From Diphasiastrum complanatum (taxonomy: Eukaryota; Streptophyta; Lycopodiopsida; Lycopodiales; Lycopodiaceae), in the NCBI GenBank assembly GCA_029204225.1, contig CM055109.1, positions 46,066,966 through 46,130,965 on the forward strand: DNA of 64,000 nucleotides, in the 5' to 3' direction. Position 1 is the stretch's first letter. Each line of letters begins with the position of its first letter. Positions 37,501-43,500 of this stretch are shown piece after piece. The translations under genes and the position numbers were made by a program. The notes under the pieces were generated by a model that saw only the letters and a list, made by a program, of their open reading frames with translations, searched no databases and was not told where the DNA came from.

Positions 37501-40500
37501 TGATAGATTCCATTCTAACTTTCCATATTTATTATCCTTTTTTTTAATGTAGGCATTGTTATAGAGGCTATATACAACGATAAATTTTTATTCTCAACAT
37601 AAATATTGTAGAAAAATAAATAAGCTTGAGCAAGAGCATCCAAATGAGGCAAAGGGCTGTTATAAATAGGCTACAAGCATGGGAGAATTTCTTCTCTCAT
37701 TCATTCTTATGGAAGATATCTCTTTGGAGTTTTACAACCATATTTGTATTTTGGTGATGATAGTGAATTCTTGTGTACCGAATGTTATTTTTTTTATATG
37801 TATGAGTTCACATGTGTGAATACTGTTGTTGTACGACTGGTGTATGGACTGGAATAGTAAATTAACTTACAATAAGTGATTTTGACAAGTTCTTGTTGAG
37901 TTTACATCTTCTATGTAATATTTCTACATTGTTAATGATGCTAGATGTGCTTTCCATTTTGGACAAAGATCAAAGGACCTAATTAGGTCTTTGTGATCTG
38001 ATTTTCTTCACATGATATCAAAGCTTTGTTTCAGGCTATAAGTGGAAAAGAAGCCAGTTCTAGTGAGTGATTTGGAGGTATCACCAATTCTAGAGTGCTA
38101 GAGTGATTCCTTGTAAAAATCAAGCATTTTCATGGGTAGAATGGAGATTTTTGTAATCCAAAACTCAATGTAGGTCAAAATACTTGTAGTAGGGTGATTT
38201 CTCTCCCTACTAGTTAGATTGTGGTGAGTTTTAGTGCATAAGAAAGAGAAAATAACATTCTTCAATATTCTATATCAAGTTTTTAGCTTTTGAATGTAGA
38301 ATGTGAATTATTCAATTTGTGTACTTTTGTGGAATTCTAAAATCGATGGATCTCTTGTGTTTGAAGTCGATGGACTTTTTAAGAGTGTGTTTCAATCTTA
38401 GAGAGTGCAAAAGTTCATAATATTGTAGGTTGATCATTTGTTGACAAGCGATATAAGATCATCTTTCCTCCATATAGTGTTTGTTTTCTTATTAAATTGT
38501 CGAAGTATTGTTGCGTGCTGTGCATTAGTTCAGTGTCTGCGGAAGAGTGTTAATAAAATCATCACACAGCAAAAGTTTCAGTAATCGTGCCAGATTCCTC
38601 TCACACAATTGTGGAATCTATTTTACTTCACTCTTACAAGGCAAAACATTCTGCTATTTAATTTAGAAAAACGCTAGAAAGATTTTTCTCTAATTCTACG
38701 TAATATCTGAATGCGCACCATTCTTCCTTGCAGGATAACGAAATCCCATCACACGAGATCCTTGCAAGCATTCCGAAAATTACAGTATGTGGTCAACTTC
38801 CTGGGCATTAAGTTTGTCTGTTTCGATTGTGCTAACACAATTGTTCGTGTTGTCATTTGGGATTGGATGTTTCTAGTCACCTTAGCATTTTTTTTGTTTT
38901 TTTTGGTTTGAGCTTCTCGTAATATATCATTCAACTGGAGAGCTTCATCATTGGTTATACTCATTTCAGTAGCTGTTCTTTGTGAACCAGTTTATCATGT
39001 GTTTGTCTGGTTTTTCATTTGAATTGTATCTTTCGCAGCACGGAAATGAGAACCAGGAAAACCTGGCAAAAGATTTCTCCAGAATTTCCGTACGTGCTAG
39101 CTCTCTGTCTTTGTCTCTGTCTTTGTGCTAGCTCTCTCTCTCTCCCCCTCAATAATCTTAAACTGAAAAGCTGATATGCCTCTCGTTATAGGGTGTATCG
39201 TTACTACTCCGCATCATAGTTCATGAAAATCTTAATGCTCAATAGAATGAAATTTCCTGTTATTTACAACATCGTCCTCCAGACATTCTTTGATTGCATC
39301 ATGTTTCTACTTCACATCACTTTTAGTCAGCACTTAACCATATTTATGCTAATAGTACCTAGTCTGTTTCTAAATGGAAAGATCTATGTATACACTTGTA
39401 ACTCGAAAGTCAACAAGTTTCAAGCATTATTTGGCAGCCTGAGTTTGCCTTTTTAATTTTTATAAATCCACCAATTATCCATAGCATCTCATGTTTTAAT
39501 TATTGATAGGTATTTGTCTAACGGTACTAGGGTGCATATTGGAAGTGAAGTTTTAGTGCCAAACCCAATCGTTTCAGTTTTAAATTTTCCCTTAACATAT
39601 ATCAAAATAAAGTTGGATTAGATGGAAAGGAGTCTTGAGCATACTTTGTAGTTGGCTGAAGATAAAAAAGCTTAGCATGGCTATTCCAAGCTTGAATGTC
39701 TTGCAGTAGGCACAACGAGCTAGGGTTAGCTCTACTCTTTTTTCATTAAAATCCCACGCATACATTGGCAAGTGCTTTGGGCCTTTGCCGTCCATGTTAT
39801 TAACTGACAATAGACCATATGCTCCTTCATTCTCTTTGACATTTACTAGTCGTTGATTGATTATTGGCTATTACTAGGCCTTGATGTTGCGTAGACCCAA
39901 GCCTTAGTTTGGGCTTCCATGTTCTATAGGGCTCTTGAAGATCATCACCACAATACATAAAATAAGGCACACTAATTCCAATTGAGCAAAAAAATGAACA
40001 ATTGTTCGAATAAGCCGATCCGAACCTCACCTAGCCGATCCAAACCGATTCGAATCGGCCGATTTGAACCATCAATTCGAATGGTGGATGCAACATTGCC
40101 AACATGTGATAATTATAAACTTAGTAGACAAGTCGAAAGCTATTTTGCTACTAGCGTGGCTCACCTAAGACCAATAGTTCAACCAAGTGTCCCAATGAGC
40201 ATATAACATGTGTCATGTGTGATTGGTCAACCTTGACATGTGCACTCATACACTGGACCAAGTGTCCCAGTGAGCATATGACACGTCCTGTGACTAGCCC
40301 ACTCCTACTTTTTAGGAGGTCAATCCAGCCACTCCTAATAAATGACCCACTACCCTTGCACAAAGACCCATGTAGCCTGCAAAATCTAGGCCTTAATCTT
40401 GTAACTTGTGTCTGTTTAGAAGGGTTCAAAAGGCATGACTTGAAATAAATAATTGAGCCCTTCAAATAGTAAATAAGTCCCTAAAATAATCAATGAGACG

Positions 40501-43500
40501 CGTTTAATGTTGAATGTTCTTAATGCTCTGCGTTGATCATGCTTGCATGCATGTCCATAACTTTGGATGTGTGTGTGTGTATGTGTACGTGTGCAATGTA
40601 TCTCTTACATTTTAAGACATTTGGCATTTCGAATGCAATGTTATGCTTTTAGAACTTATCTTTTATGCTCTGTACTTCTCATTTTGGATGTTAGAAGATG
40701 ATAAAATCCGTATATGGAATTGGCTATATCTAAATCAAAGCATCTTAAATTTACATCTTGTGGCTTCTAGGTGTTGAGTAATTTAAGGGAGGAGCTTCTT
40801 AATACTGTGCAGAAGCTGAAAAAGGTGAGCTGGAGTTAATTTATTTTTTTTCAAAGCCAATACTGAGATCAAAGAGGTTGTCATTGTCCAATTTTTATCT
40901 GTTCTACATTGTGCATATTGATGCTTGAACAATTGTTGGTTATCTGTTAAACAATAATGTTCTATATGCAATGACTTATGCGTACAAGATAATCAACAGT
41001 ACCTGTTAATCTCATAGGATATCTGTTCACTCAGATTTATGCATCCTAGTTGTAATGCAAAATATAAGTTTAAAACATTCACATCTACCAACGTGCAGGA
41101 CTTGCAAGATTGGCGTGGCCAGCTTGACTCTCAAGTGAACACCTATCGCCAAGTGAGTAATGATTTAGCTTCTGATATGCCATAGTTGTCCTCACATGAT
41201 GTACAGGGTGGGGTTGACTTCAAGTTGGTCCTCTTTTATATTGGCATTCTGACAGCGCAATAGTTCCTTTTAAAATTGCTATAGACTATACTATCTTCAA
41301 CTTTTCTAGACATCAACAGTGCAAAAGTTTCTAAAGCCAGTCATGAAATTACATTGCATTCATGTTCAGGCAATTGTGTATGTTTTTAGCGACTCTGGAA
41401 ACATTTCAAAGGCATTCCAAAATGCATTGGAAGATTTCAACTAGGTTACTTAGAGATAATATTCATTCATATATGTAAGAAAAGGCTGGACTAAGAAAAT
41501 ATGTCAGGTAAGTTTGTAAGTAAGTGTGTTTTCCCTTTAGAATCTTGAATTAGGGATTTGATTTTAACTGAGTTATAGTAAAAGCAGCTGTGACCTAACT
41601 TAACTTCGCACCTGTTAAGCAACTTTGTTGAGTTTTCTTTCATTAGTTACAAGTATATCCCAATGTCTGATACCGGGAATAATGTGCTGTGGGGAAAGTC
41701 CCGCCTCCAGTTAGACAACTGAATCCCAAGGGCCTAAATGAAAAATCAGCTCCCACTTGGGTGTGCACTCCAGCTGAACTACGAATGGGTGCATTAATTG
41801 GGGAGTAGACGGATTAGTTTCTATCAAAGGCTGGACTTCTGTAGATCTTTTGTGGAGACAGTGGAGCAGATCGACCTACATGAAGGCAGCAGAGCAGATG
41901 GCCTACAATTGTGGCATTGTCATCAAAACCTACAGTCGAGGCGTTTCTTATAGAAGCACAAACTTTGAACTGCAAATGGAAGAAACCTTCAACAATTGAT
42001 ACCACTTCATTAGCTTTTCCTTGACTGCCCATACCGCATGCCCTTTTGTGCATTAACCTCGAGAGCTTTTTTCTTGGAGTAATTTTCTTTGCATCACGGC
42101 TCCTCTGTTGTTGCGAGCGAGAGTTTCACCTGCAATAACCCAACCGCCACTATCCCTAAAGGTCCGGTTATACTTAGGACAGAACTGTCTGAAGCCAAAC
42201 ACATCTATACTTTGATTGTTGTATCACCAGATATTTGTTGTTAAGAAGCCAACACAAAATCTTCCCTCGTAAACAATTACCTGAAGCCTGGCATTCTGGA
42301 CAAATTGTTCACATTTGCTGATTCATGCCAGGCTCCAGCTGATGTATGAAGACCCTCAGACCTGCGCCTTTGCAACCAGAACAAGTGCTTGAAGCACCAA
42401 ATTTTGATCCCTTTCTGCTAGTTATAAATACCTTAAAGTATCATTAAAACACGACAACAGGAGTTGAAGCATTGCAAATGGGAAATATTGAAGATGCACG
42501 TCGTTGAGTGTCCTGGTCACCTTTCAGGTAGTTCAAAAGTGGCGCTTGAATATTCAATTCCAAGATTTGAGAATATAACTGCAATTGCAAAAGTTTCAGC
42601 CATGGCTAATTGGAAACTGAACAACATACCCTTGAAATCCCGGCAAACAATGGGGCGATGTAGGAGCATGGAGGCAGAGTGTGAAAGAGCAATTAGGCAG
42701 CATAGGAAATGGAGCCGCCTGTTAGCTAAACGCACTCCTTTGGTTACAGTACACCGTGTATTGATGGTAGTAACTGTAACTGAAAGCCAATAGCCCAACT
42801 CGTAGAAGGTTCTCTATTTTCCATCAGCTAGTAAATATTGCCTAACTACTGGAAGGCTAACTACCGGTGTGCCTTCCTGGGATCGTATTGTTAATTTCAT
42901 TTGTGATGTTCTTTCACAAATTTGCCTATTCAGATAGTTGGTAATTTCATTAGAGACAGTGAGCTGGAATTAAATCGAGGAGATTACTGGCTGCATCTCA
43001 TTTAATAACGTGGTTAACTGACGACGTTAAATTTAAATCGCCTGAACTCCTTAGAGTCTGCAAAGCTATTTAGTTCTTTATGTTTTCTTTCATGTAATGG
43101 TTCCATGCAAAACTTGATCTCAGAAGTTGCTCTGTTTTTTCAATGAATTAATATGATACCTGTAGGAGCTGGGAGAGTTAAGAAATACTCTTAACACTGG
43201 AGTGGAGCATCTGAAACATGTAAGTGACACTTTAAACCTGATTTTACTCAGTTTTGGGCGTGGAGAGCTTTTGTAGCCAGTTTAATAAGTTATTTCTGCA
43301 AGTTAGTTTTGATTTGAATGACTATAAAGTCTTCTATCTCAATTATATGTGGTTTCTAATTGTCAGGAAAAAATGTATTAGCTAGTGAGACATGTAGAGT
43401 TTCTGTGAAGGACTGTGGATTCTGAATTTGTTTCTTTATGGGGATTCTCTATTTTTCATCAGGAATTTCAAGATCTACGGAACGCATTAAAAAAGAACAT

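Larger units (their letters stand above)
10573..38733 (+). other. Intron 1, about 28.2 kb, filled with nested retrotransposons
   Basis: The first 200 bases after the donor and about 300 bases before the acceptor (TTCTTCCTTGCAG ending at 38733) are not obviously repeat-derived. Everything between about 10775 and 38430 is assigned to copia and gypsy elements in both orientations. Several of these contain their own promoters, polyadenylation signals and open frames, so splicing must remove a long, transcriptionally noisy segment. Confidence 0.55.

Noticed and set aside
38734-38784. Exon 2 as part of the longer open frame at 38711-38911
   Set aside because: That frame runs through the splice sites and is not in the frame set by the other exons; the phase-0 exon between good AG and GT signals is the better reading.
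39108-39150. CT-rich tract as a regulatory element
   Set aside because: A simple microsatellite within an intron; nothing supports a specific role.
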